Assembly: GCA_002403295.1 (NCBI GenBank)
Contig: DHHN01000062.1
Location: 544-9,095 of the forward strand
Reading direction: 5' to 3'
DNA from: a bacterium UBP1_UBA4771
Lineage (GTDB): Bacteria; Krumholzibacteriota; Krumholzibacteriia; Krumholzibacteriales; Krumholzibacteriaceae
Length of the DNA stretch: 8,552 bases
The stretch's first letter is position 1. Each line of letters begins with the position of its first letter. Of the stretch, positions 1 to 6,556 are shown piece after piece. The notes under the pieces were generated by a model. That model saw only the letters and a program-made list of their open reading frames with translations. It had not been told where the DNA came from and made no database searches. The position numbers and the translations under genes are program-made.

Positions 1-564
1 GAGAAGGACAAGCTCGTCGTGCGCGTCGAGGACACGCTCGTCGGCGTCGTGCGGCGCATCCCGGTCGACATGGTGATACTGTGCACGGGCCTCGAGGCCC
101 CGGCGGGGCTTCCCGAGCTCGCGAAGAAGTGCAGCGTGAGCGTCGGGAAGGACGGCTTCATCATCGAGAAGCATCCGAAGCTCGGCCCCGTATCGACGGC
201 CACGGACGGCGTGTTCATCGCCGGCGCCTGCCAGTCGCCGAAGGACATTCCCGACACGGTGGCGCAGGCCTCGGCGGCGTCGAGCGCCGTGCTCTCGATG
301 ATCATGCGCGGGCAGATCGAGATCGAGGCGGCGACCGCCGAGATCGACGAGGAGCGGTGCTCCGGATGCCGCATATGCAACAATCTCTGCCCGTACCTCG
401 CGATCCGCTTCGACGAGGAGAAGAAGGTCAGCGTGATCAACGAAGCGCTCTGCAAAGGATGCGGCACGTGCGTCGCGGCCTGCCCGAGCAACGCGATCAC
501 GGCGAAGCATTTCGGCAACGAGCAGATCCTCGCCGAGATCGAGGGTCTCCTGTCGGTCATGTGA
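1..564 (+). CDS. hdrA: HdrA, C-terminal 187 residues (5' end outside window)
   Basis: Partial gene: the reading frame is open from base 1, with no start in the window, and stops at TGA 562-564. HdrA is the FAD and iron-sulfur subunit of heterodisulfide reductase and the site of flavin-based electron bifurcation in MvhADG-HdrABC complexes. The first ~100 visible residues are the end of the flavin domain, with the segments VDMVILCTGLE and DGVFIAGACQSPKDIPDTVA typical of HdrA. Two ferredoxin-type 4Fe-4S motifs follow, CSGCRICNNLCP (fragment cysteines 120, 123, 126, 130) and CKGCGTCVAACP (151, 154, 157, 161). The tail NEQILAEIEGLL is also HdrA-like. Family members are usually about 650 residues or longer, so roughly 70% is missing upstream. 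The gene sits 26 bases before mvhD, its physical partner. QmoA-type relatives are a less likely alternative given the adjacent mvhDGA. Confidence 0.92.
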   Translation, partial: EKDKLVVRVEDTLVGVVRRIPVDMVILCTGLEAPAGLPELAKKCSVSVGKDGFIIEKHPKLGPVSTATDGVFIAGACQSPKDIPDTVAQASAASSAVLSMIMRGQIEIEAATAEIDEERCSGCRICNNLCPYLAIRFDEEKKVSVINEALCKGCGTCVAACPSNAITAKHFGNEQILAEIEGLLSVM

Positions 565-590
565 CGGACGAAGGCGAGAGGGAACGGATC

Positions 591-1067
591 ATGACGTTTG
601 AACCGAGAATCGTGGGGTTTCTCTGCAACTGGTGCACCTACACGGGAGCCGATCTCGCGGGCACGGCGCGGGTGAAATACAGCCCGAACGTGCGCTCGAT
701 CCGCGTGATGTGCAGCGGGCGGGTCGATCCCGTGTTCATCCTGACGGCCCTCGCCGAGGGCGCCGACGGCGTGCTCATCGGCGGCTGCCATCCGGGGGAT
801 TGCCATTACCAGGAGGGGAATTACAAGGCGCTGCGGCGGCATCTCCTTCTCAGACGGATCCTTCCCGAGTACGGGATCGAGCCGGAGCGCGTGCGCCTCG
901 AATGGGTGTCGGCGTCCGAGGGCGAGCGTTTCGGACGCGTCGTCGACGAGTTCACCGAGCAGATCAGGGCGCTCGGCCCGCTCAAGCTCGAGGAGTCGAT
1001 CCTCGAGAGCATGAAGAACGACGTCATGCACGAGAGCGGGACCCCAACGCATACAACCGGAGTGTGA
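591..1067 (+). CDS. mvhD: MvhD, hydrogenase iron-sulfur (delta) subunit
   Basis: A 158-residue protein that carries a [2Fe-2S] cluster and relays electrons from the MvhAG hydrogenase to HdrA in the cytoplasm. The start is ATG 591, because the family's conserved opening (PRIVGFLCNWCTYTGAD) begins five codons later. The longer open frame upstream of it only overlaps hdrA in another frame. Family cysteines are present at C12 and C15 (CNWC), C41 (MCSGRVDP), C66 and C71 (GGCHPGDCHY). All are encoded as ordinary cysteines, unlike VhuD-type homologues that may carry selenocysteine. The last ~25 residues, after the GPL segment, are a poorly conserved polar tail, so the protein is slightly longer than the usual ~140 residues. 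It lies 26 bases after hdrA and 1 base before mvhG, consistent with one operon. Confidence 0.95.
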   Translation: MTFEPRIVGFLCNWCTYTGADLAGTARVKYSPNVRSIRVMCSGRVDPVFILTALAEGADGVLIGGCHPGDCHYQEGNYKALRRHLLLRRILPEYGIEPERVRLEWVSASEGERFGRVVDEFTEQIRALGPLKLEESILESMKNDVMHESGTPTHTTGV

Positions 1068-1068
1068 C

Positions 1069-2022
1069 ATGAAGCTCAAGATCGGCATCTACTGGGGCGC
1101 GGCGTGCGGCGGCTGCGACGTCGCGATCCTCGACACTCACGAGAAGATTCTCGAGATCGCGGAGGCGGCCGATATCTTCTTCTGGCCCATCGCGATGGAT
1201 TTCAAATACGACGACGTGCGCGCCATGCCCGACGGACATCTCGACGCGGTGTTCTATAGCGGGGCGATCCGCAACTCGGAGAACGAGGAGATCGCGCTGT
1301 TGCTTCGCGGCAAGGCGAAGGCGATGATCGCGCTCGGCGCGTGCGCTCACATCGGGGGCATTCCCGGGCTCTCGAACATGTTCACGCGGGAGGACACGCT
1401 CCGCCGCGCGTACATCGAATCCGAATCGACGGACAATCCCGGAGGCGTCCTGCCCTCGGAGCGGACCGTGAACGACGGAAACGAGCTCGAGCTGCCGCGC
1501 TTCTACAATACGGTGAAGACCCTCTCGCAGGTCGTCGACGTCGACTATACGATCCCCGGCTGCCCGCCCGCGTCGATGCAGATCTATTCCGCGATCGGGC
1601 TCATCGCCGACGGCATGCTGCCGAAAAAGGGGAGCGTCATCGGCGCCGGCGATCGCGCGCTCTGCGACGAATGCGCGCGCACGAAGAGCGAGAAGAAGAT
1701 CACGAAAATATACCGGACGCACGAGAAGCTTCCCGACTTCGAGACGTGCTTGCTGGAGCAGGGATTCATCTGTCTCGGACCGGCGACGCGCTCGGGATGC
1801 GGATCGCGCTGCATCAAGTCGGGGGTGCCGTGCCGCGGCTGCTACGGCCCGCTCGACGGCATCACGGATCAGGGGCTCAAGATGCTGAGCGCGCTCGCGT
1901 CCGTCATCGACGGAAAGGAAGAGCAGGAGATCAATGCGACGCTCGATACGGTGGCGGCGCCTCTGACGACGCTGCACCGGTTCAGCCTCGCGTCATCGAT
2001 ACCGAGGAGGAAGAAGGTATGA
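1069..2022 (+). CDS. mvhG: MvhG, [NiFe] hydrogenase small subunit (group 3c)
   Basis: A 317-residue small subunit that carries the iron-sulfur relay from the NiFe site of MvhA toward MvhD. The proximal-cluster pattern is visible as GAACGGCD (C13, C16), LGACAHIGGIPG (C92) and PGCPP (C165). A second cysteine-rich region (C199, C202, C227, C235, C244, C248, C255, C258) should hold the medial and distal clusters, including CLGPATRSGCGSRC and GVPCRGCYGP. There is no Tat signal peptide, as expected for a cytoplasmic group 3 enzyme. A GGAG at 1059-1062 is a suitable ribosome binding site 6 bases before the ATG. The stop TGA (2020-2022) overlaps the start of mvhA (ATG 2019-2021) in an ATGA arrangement, implying translational coupling. 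Length and domain content match F420-non-reducing hydrogenase small subunits. Confidence 0.95.
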   Translation: MKLKIGIYWGAACGGCDVAILDTHEKILEIAEAADIFFWPIAMDFKYDDVRAMPDGHLDAVFYSGAIRNSENEEIALLLRGKAKAMIALGACAHIGGIPGLSNMFTREDTLRRAYIESESTDNPGGVLPSERTVNDGNELELPRFYNTVKTLSQVVDVDYTIPGCPPASMQIYSAIGLIADGMLPKKGSVIGAGDRALCDECARTKSEKKITKIYRTHEKLPDFETCLLEQGFICLGPATRSGCGSRCIKSGVPCRGCYGPLDGITDQGLKMLSALASVIDGKEEQEINATLDTVAAPLTTLHRFSLASSIPRRKKV

Positions 2023-3482
2023 AGCGCATCGCGATCGACCCGATCACGCGCCTCGAAGGTCATGGGAAGATCACGATCTTCGTGAACGACGACGGTACCG
2101 TGGAGAACGCGTACCTTCAAATCCCCGAGCTCCGGGGGTTCGAGAAGTTCGTCGAAGGTCTTCCCGTCGAGGAGATACCGCGGGTCGTCACGCGCATCTG
2201 CGGGGTTTGACCGGCCGCGCACCACATGGCCTCGGGTAAGGCCGTAGATGCAGTATACAAGGCGAAGATTCCGGCGGCGGCGTCGAAGCTGCGCGAGCTC
2301 TACTACATGGCGCACTTCATGCACAGCCACGCGGCGCACTTCTACGCCCTCGCGGCTCCCGATTTCGTCGTCGGACCCGACGCGCCGCCGGCCGAGCGCA
2401 ACATACTCGGTCTCATCGGAAAAGTCGGCCTCGATCTCGGGCGCGAGGTGATCCGACAGCGCGAGATCACGCAGCTCGTTCAGCAGATGGTCGGCGGGCG
2501 CGCGACGCACCCCGTGTGGAACCTGCCGGGCGGCGTCTCCCGCGCGCTCTCCAGCGAAAATCTCGAAACGATCAAGGGGTTCGTGCCGGGGCTCGTCGCC
2601 TTCGGCGAGCTCGGCCTCAAGCTCTTCGACGATCTCGTGCTCGCGAACAAGGCGTACCTCGATCTCATCCTCGGAGACGGCTACGAGCTCGTGACGAACT
2701 ACATGGGCCTCGTCGACGACCGCGACCGCGTCACCTTCTACGACGGCACGGTCCGCGTCGTCGATTCCGAAGGGGTCGAGATCGACCGCTACGGCGAGTC
2801 GGAATACGCCGAGCACGTCGCCGAGCACGTGGAGCCGTACTCGTATCTCAAGTTCCCGTACCTCAAAAAGCTCGGCTGGCAGGGATTCAAGGAAGGAAAG
2901 GGCACGTCGCTCTACCAAGCGGCCCCGCTCGCGCGGCTCAACGCCGCGAGCGGCATGGCCACGCCGAAGGCGCAGGCCGCGTACGAGAAGATGTACGCGA
3001 CCTTCGGCGGCAAGCCGGTCCACAAGCTCATGGCGCACCACTGGGCGCGCCTCATCGAGCTTCTCTACGCGGCGGAACGCCTCGCCGAGCTCGTCGCCGA
3101 TCCGGAGATCCTCGATCCGAACGTGCGGGTCATCCCCTCGGCGACGCCGTCCGAGGGCGTCGGCATCATCGAGGCGCCGCGCGGGACGCTCACGCATCAC
3201 TACGCGACCGACGAGCGCGGTATCGTCACGAAGGCCAACCTCATCGTCGGCACGACGAACAACAACGCGCCGATTTCGATGGCCGTCAAGAAAGCGGCCC
3301 AGAAGTTCATCGGCGCCGGCGGCGAGGTCGCCGAAGGGCTTCTCAACAGGGTCGAGATGGCGTTCCGCATCTTCGATCCCTGCTTCAGCTGTGCGACGCA
3401 CAGCCTCCCCGGTCATATGCCTCTCATCATCGAGTTGAAGAACGGCGCGGGAGAGACCATCCGCACGATCTCGCGATCGTGA
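2019..3482 (+). CDS. mvhA: MvhA, [NiFe] hydrogenase large subunit, probable selenoprotein with in-frame TGA
   Basis: Catalytic subunit of a group 3c, cytoplasmic, methyl-viologen-reducing type hydrogenase that splits H2 at a NiFe centre. Read through TGA 2208-2210, the product is 487 residues. Residues 1-63 contain ITRLEGHG (E13, the usual proton-relay glutamate region) and end in RICGV. Codon 64 is TGA, then PAAHHMASGKA continues the normal L1 motif RxCGxCxxxH. Codon 64 is therefore the second L1 cysteine, the bridging nickel-iron ligand, and is best read as selenocysteine. The C-terminal L2 motif DPCFSCATH (C455, C458, H461) is intact, with ordinary cysteines and a 26-residue extension expected to be cleaved by the endopeptidase encoded next. 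A GAGGAGG-like ribosome binding site (about 2004-2010) precedes ATG 2019. Gene-finders without recoding would call only 2226-3482, losing part of the active site. A nonsense mutation or base-call error is the alternative. Confidence 0.88.
2226..2245 (+). promoter_or_regulatory. Candidate bacterial SECIS element (selenocysteine insertion hairpin) within mvhA
   Basis: Downstream of TGA 2208-2210 the mRNA can form a 7-base-pair stem, ATGGCCT (2226-2232) with AGGCCGT (2239-2245), using one G-U pair. It closes a 6-base loop, CGGGTA (2233-2238). The loop begins 22 bases after the TGA and has G at its second position. Bacterial SECIS elements recognised by SelB lie inside the coding sequence just after the UGA, with a short apical loop carrying a G near its 5' side at about this distance. 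The hairpin overlays codons for HMASGKAV, so it is constrained by protein sequence too. Pairing was judged by eye; no folding energy was computed. Confidence 0.7.
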
Positions 3483-3510
3483 GGACCGCTCGCCCGCGGG
3501 GGAGGCGGCA

Positions 3511-4017
3511 ATGAAAACGCTCATTCTCGGTCTCGGCAACACCATTCTCCGGGACGACGGCATCGGCATTTACGCGGTTCGGGCGCTCGCGGCGCGCGTG
3601 GACGGCGCCGCCGATTGCCGCGAATCGGAATCGGCGGGTCTCGACCTCGTGGAGCTGCTGCGCGGGTACGAGCGAGCCGTGATCGTCGACGCGATCCAGC
3701 TCGAGGGAGAGGACCCGGGGACCGTATTCCGATTGAAGCCCGACGATCTGCGCATTACGGCCCGGCTCGCGTCGCTCCACGATATCGACCTCGTGACGGC
3801 GCTCGCCCTCGGGCGGCGGCTCGGATTCGAGATGCCGGAAGACGTGACCGTATACGCCGTCCAGGTGTGCGACGCGCTGACGCTCGGGGAGGAATGCACC
3901 GAAGCGGTCGCGGGGGCGCTTCCGGGCCTCGTCGACGAGATCGCCGCCGAGATCTCGGGCGGCGCGCTCGCGCGCGTATCGCGCCCGCTCCGCGAACGAA
4001 AGAGGCGGGATGCATGA
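3511..4017 (+). CDS. Hydrogenase maturation endopeptidase (HyaD/HycI family)
   Basis: A 168-residue nickel-dependent endopeptidase of the family that removes the C-terminal extension of the hydrogenase large subunit once nickel is inserted. The N-terminus LILGLGNTILRDDGIG is the family signature. The three expected nickel-sensing ligands are plausible as D16 (in RDDG), D60 (in VIVDAIQ) and H90 (in SLHDIDL), matching the E/D16, D62 and H93 pattern of HybD. Length is typical. It lies 28 bases after mvhA, so its substrate is very probably MvhA, cleaved after the His of DPCFSCATH (residue 461). A purine-rich GGGGGAGG just before ATG 3511 serves as a ribosome binding site. The 3' end overlaps hypA by 8 bases. 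The last ~15 residues are an arginine-rich tail of no obvious function. Confidence 0.93.
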   Translation: MKTLILGLGNTILRDDGIGIYAVRALAARVDGAADCRESESAGLDLVELLRGYERAVIVDAIQLEGEDPGTVFRLKPDDLRITARLASLHDIDLVTALALGRRLGFEMPEDVTVYAVQVCDALTLGEECTEAVAGALPGLVDEIAAEISGGALARVSRPLRERKRRDA

Positions 4018-4381
4018 GACGGCGCTCATGACGAACCTCCTCGCCATCGTCGAACGGGCGGCCCGCGACGGGGGCGGCGGCCGCGTTCGCCTGGTGCACG
4101 CGCGCATCGGCGAATTCGCGGGAGTCAACGTCGAGGCGCTTCGCTTCGCCTTCGAGGTTCTCTCGCCGGGAACGGCGGCGCGGGGCGGACGGCTCGAGTG
4201 CGAGGTCGTCCCGCTTCGCGTGCGGTGCCGCGGGTGCGGCGCGGAAGCGTCGCCGGGCGATTTCGTTCTCGCCTGCGGCCGCTGCGGCTCGACGGAGATC
4301 GACATCGTCGGCGGACGCGAGATGGAAGTGGACTACATTCTGACGGACGACGAGGCTGCGGGAGACGGCGCGGAACGGTAA
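4010..4381 (+). CDS. hypA: HypA, hydrogenase nickel incorporation protein
   Basis: A 123-residue nickel metallochaperone that delivers Ni to the large-subunit precursor together with HypB. The protein begins MHE, with His2 (the N-terminal Ni ligand of the family), which fixes the start at ATG 4010 inside the end of the preceding gene. The zinc-binding domain has two CxxC pairs, C73/C76 (CRGCG) and C89/C92 (CGRCG). The middle segment (VRLVHARIGEFAGVNVEALRFAFEVL) matches the family core. The last ~10 residues are an acidic tail. It overlaps the endopeptidase gene by 8 bases and is 11 bases from hypB, consistent with coupled expression. Confidence 0.95.
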   Translation: MHETALMTNLLAIVERAARDGGGGRVRLVHARIGEFAGVNVEALRFAFEVLSPGTAARGGRLECEVVPLRVRCRGCGAEASPGDFVLACGRCGSTEIDIVGGREMEVDYILTDDEAAGDGAER

Positions 4382-4392
4382 AGGACGAAGCG

Positions 4393-5055
4393 ATGCACGA
4401 GATACGGATCGGAGAGGATCTTCGGGACCGCAATCGGGAAATCGCCGCGGAGAACCGGGAGCACCTGCGCGCGCACGGCATCGTCGCGCTCAACCTCATG
4501 AGCGCCCCGGGAGCGGGCAAGACGTCGCTCCTCGTGCGCGCCATCCCGCTTCTCTCGAAGCGGCACGCCGTGGGCGTCATCGAGGGCGATATCCAGACGA
4601 CGACCGACGCGGAACGCGTGGGCGCGATCGGCGTGCCCGTGTACCAGATACAGACGGGCGGCGTGTGCCATCTCGACGCGGCCATGGTGCATTCGGCCCT
4701 TCACCGCCTCGACCTCGAGTCGATCGATCTGCTGCTCATCGAGAACGTGGGCAACCTCGTCTGCCCCGCCGAGTTCGATCTCGGCGAGGACGCGCGGGTC
4801 ATGCTGCTCAGCGTTTCGGAGGGCGACGACAAGCCGAAGAAATACCCGCTCATGTTTCACGAGGCGCAGCTCCTCGTGCTGAACAAGATCGATCTGCTGC
4901 CGCACGTCACGTTCGATCTCGAAAAGGCCCGCCGGGAATCGCGGGAGATCCAGCCCCGTCTCGACATTATCGAGCTCTCCTGCGCGACGGGAGAGGGGCT
5001 CGACCGCTTCGCGGATTGGATCGACCGGTTCGTCGAGAGGGCGAGGAGCCGCTGA
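4393..5055 (+). CDS. hypB: HypB, GTPase for nickel insertion into hydrogenase
   Basis: A 220-residue GTPase (SIMIBI class) that drives nickel transfer with HypA. The P-loop is SAPGAGKTS (residues 37-45), followed by EGDIQTTTDAERV (from 64), the C92-H93 pair in GGVCHLDA, C124 in NLVCPAEFDLGE and the guanine-recognition motif NKID (164-167). The C92/H93 and C124 residues correspond to the G-domain metal site at the dimer interface. The N-terminus lacks the poly-histidine nickel-storage stretch and the CxxCGC site of some HypBs. ATG 4393 is chosen because it has an AAGGA ribosome binding site (4381-4385) and gives the family's normal length; the open frame extending upstream overlaps hypA. The stop overlaps the hypC start by one base (TGATG). 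Confidence 0.95.
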   Translation: MHEIRIGEDLRDRNREIAAENREHLRAHGIVALNLMSAPGAGKTSLLVRAIPLLSKRHAVGVIEGDIQTTTDAERVGAIGVPVYQIQTGGVCHLDAAMVHSALHRLDLESIDLLLIENVGNLVCPAEFDLGEDARVMLLSVSEGDDKPKKYPLMFHEAQLLVLNKIDLLPHVTFDLEKARRESREIQPRLDIIELSCATGEGLDRFADWIDRFVERARSR

Positions 5056-5291
5056 TGTGTCTCGGCATCCCGATGCGCATCGTCGTTCGCGACGGCAACG
5101 ACGCCGTCGCCGAGAGCAGCTCCGTGCGGAAGCGCATCCGTCTCGATCTCCTCGAGGACGCCGCGGTCGGCGACTACGTGCTCATCCACGCGGGTTACGC
5201 CATCGAGCGCATCGACGAGCGCGAGGCGCTCGAAACGCTCGATCTCATCCGGCGGGTCTACGAGGCGGGCAGGAGGGACGACCCGACGTGA
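5055..5291 (+). CDS. hypC: HypC, hydrogenase assembly chaperone (HypC/HybG/HupF family)
   Basis: A 78-residue small chaperone. HypC carries the Fe(CN)2CO unit with HypD and passes it to the large-subunit precursor. The N-terminus MCLGIPMRI gives the essential Cys2, which fixes the start at ATG 5055. The motifs VGDYVLIHAGYAIERIDE and EALETLDLI are typical of the family. Start and stop overlap hypB and hypD by one base each, so the three genes should be translationally coupled. Confidence 0.95.
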   Translation: MCLGIPMRIVVRDGNDAVAESSSVRKRIRLDLLEDAAVGDYVLIHAGYAIERIDEREALETLDLIRRVYEAGRRDDPT

Positions 5292-6391
5292 TGGAGCCGC
5301 GCGCCATCGATGGATGGAGCTCGCCCGCCGCCGTCGCGGCGATCGCCGGCGCGGTCGCCGGGATCCGCATCGATCGCCCCGTCACCCTCATGCACGTCTG
5401 CGGCACGCACGAGCACGCGATCGCGCGGGCCGGCATCCGGGCGCTGCTGCCCGCGGGTGTCCGGCTCATCGCGGGCCCCGGCTGTCCGGTCTGCGTCTGT
5501 CCGGCGCGCGACATCGACCTCGCGATCGAGGCGTCGGAGCGCGAGGGGACCATTCTCGCGACGTTCGGCGACATGATGCGCGTGCCGGCGACGGCCGGAT
5601 CGCTCGAGAGGGCGCGGGCCGGCGGCGCCGACGTCCGCGTCGTCTATTCCCCTTCCGATGCGATCGACCTCGCCCGGGAGGATCCCGGGAGGACGGTGAT
5701 CTTCATGGCGGTCGGATTCGAGACGACGGCGGCGCCGATCGCGGCCGCGATCGCCGCCGATCCGCCGGAGAACTTTTTCGTCATCGCCTCTCTCCGGCTC
5801 ATTCCGCCGGCGCTTCGCTTTCTGCTCGACCGCGGCACGGGGACGATCGACGGTTTCGTCCTCCCGGGGCACGCGAGCGTCGTCATCGGGCGCTCCGGCT
5901 ACCGCTTTCTCGAAACGGAGTATCGCGTGCCGTCGGTGATCGCCGGTTTCGAGCCCGTCGATATCCTGCAGGGCCTGCATGCGCTTCTGACGCGCATCGC
6001 GGCGGGGGAGCGTGGAGCGGTGATGAACGAATACCGGCGGGTCGTTCACGAGAATGGAAATCCGAAGGCGAGGGAGGCCATCGATCGCTGCTTCGCCCCG
6101 GGCGAATCGGCTTGGCGCGGCATCGGCGTGATTCCGGATTCCGGGCTTTCGCTGCGCGGCCCTTACGTGAGACTCGACGCCGTGAGGACGCTCGGGCTCG
6201 AGAGCCGCCGCGAAGCCGTCGACGTGCAACCCGGTTGCCAATGCCATCGGGTCATGCTCGGCGAGGTCGAGCCGGAGGAGTGCGCCCTTTTCGGGGGCGT
6301 CTGCACGCCGCGGACCCCCTTCGGCCCGTGCATGGTCTCGAGCGAGGGCACCTGCCGGGCGCGCTTCGCGTACCGGCGCATAGAAGGATAG
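5291..6391 (+). CDS. hypD: HypD, iron-sulfur scaffold for Fe(CN)2CO assembly
   Basis: A 366-residue protein on which, with HypC, the Fe(CN)2CO part of the NiFe site is built. Conserved signatures are in order: HVCGTHEH (C37, H40), AGPGCPVCVCP (C65, C68, plus an additional C70), FGDMMRVP, VGFETTAAP, ALRFLL, and GFVLPGHASVVIG. The C-terminal 4Fe-4S region includes PGCQCHRVMLGEVEP, CALFGGVCTPRTPFGPCMVSSEGTC. The family more often reads GPGCPVCVTP, so C70 is a small departure with no known consequence. ATG 5291 overlaps the hypC stop (TGA 5289-5291). The stop is TAG 6389-6391. It is the last hydrogenase-related gene visible; hypE and hypF do not follow. Confidence 0.96.
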   Translation: MEPRAIDGWSSPAAVAAIAGAVAGIRIDRPVTLMHVCGTHEHAIARAGIRALLPAGVRLIAGPGCPVCVCPARDIDLAIEASEREGTILATFGDMMRVPATAGSLERARAGGADVRVVYSPSDAIDLAREDPGRTVIFMAVGFETTAAPIAAAIAADPPENFFVIASLRLIPPALRFLLDRGTGTIDGFVLPGHASVVIGRSGYRFLETEYRVPSVIAGFEPVDILQGLHALLTRIAAGERGAVMNEYRRVVHENGNPKAREAIDRCFAPGESAWRGIGVIPDSGLSLRGPYVRLDAVRTLGLESRREAVDVQPGCQCHRVMLGEVEPEECALFGGVCTPRTPFGPCMVSSEGTCRARFAYRRIEG

Positions 6392-6436
6392 CGTGACCGG
6401 TTCCGGGAAATCCGGGCGAACGGCCGGGGGAAAAAT

Positions 6437-6466
6437 ATGACGTGCGGGCGCCCGATGGTGCATAAT
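6437..6466 (+). promoter_or_regulatory. Possible sigma70-type promoter in the 165-base intergenic region
   Basis: The region between hypD and the next gene (6392-6556) has a locally A/T-rich patch in otherwise GC-rich DNA. It holds ATGACG (6437-6442; four of six matches to TTGACA) and CATAAT (6461-6466; five of six matches to TATAAT), separated by 18 bases. This would give a transcript start about 80 bases before ATG 6557 and could drive the metalloprotease gene independently of the hydrogenase operon. The call rests only on motif matches, and the sigma-factor preferences of the host are unknown. No clear Rho-independent terminator was found before it. Confidence 0.35.
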
Positions 6467-6556
6467 ATGCGTTCTCGTCGATTCGCGCCGCGTTCCGTCG
6501 CGGATCCCTGTGGGCGGGCTCCATCCCTGTCGAGAGCTCGAGATAAGGATGGCTGA

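Noticed and set aside
591..1067. Selenocysteine in MvhD
   Set aside because: Homologues such as VhuD can contain selenocysteine, but all five expected cysteine positions (12, 15, 41, 66, 71) are encoded by ordinary Cys codons, and there is no internal TGA in frame.
2226..3482. mvhA as a shorter 418-residue gene starting at ATG 2226, with 2019-2210 as a separate peptide
   Set aside because: The short form would lose the L1 nickel ligands and the RLEGHG segment, both of which are encoded in the same frame directly upstream with a good ribosome binding site and an ATGA coupling to mvhG. There is no convincing Shine-Dalgarno sequence before 2226.
1869..3569. Long open frame (566 codons) on the minus strand across mvhG and mvhA
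   Set aside because: It is antisense to clearly identified hydrogenase genes and reads as low-complexity Arg/Glu/Val-rich sequence; a high-GC shadow frame.
1..6391. Genome-wide reassignment of TGA (to Trp or Gly) as the explanation for the in-frame TGA
   Set aside because: TGA is the true terminator of seven of the nine completed genes here (hdrA, mvhD, mvhG, mvhA, endopeptidase, hypB, hypC), each at the family's usual end. Neither Trp nor Gly would make sense as a NiFe ligand.
6396..6435. Possible terminator hairpin after hypD
   Set aside because: Short CCGG/CCGG and TTC/GAA pairings exist around 6401-6420, but the stem is interrupted and is followed by GGGGG and an A-run rather than a T-run, so it does not look like a Rho-independent terminator on the + strand.
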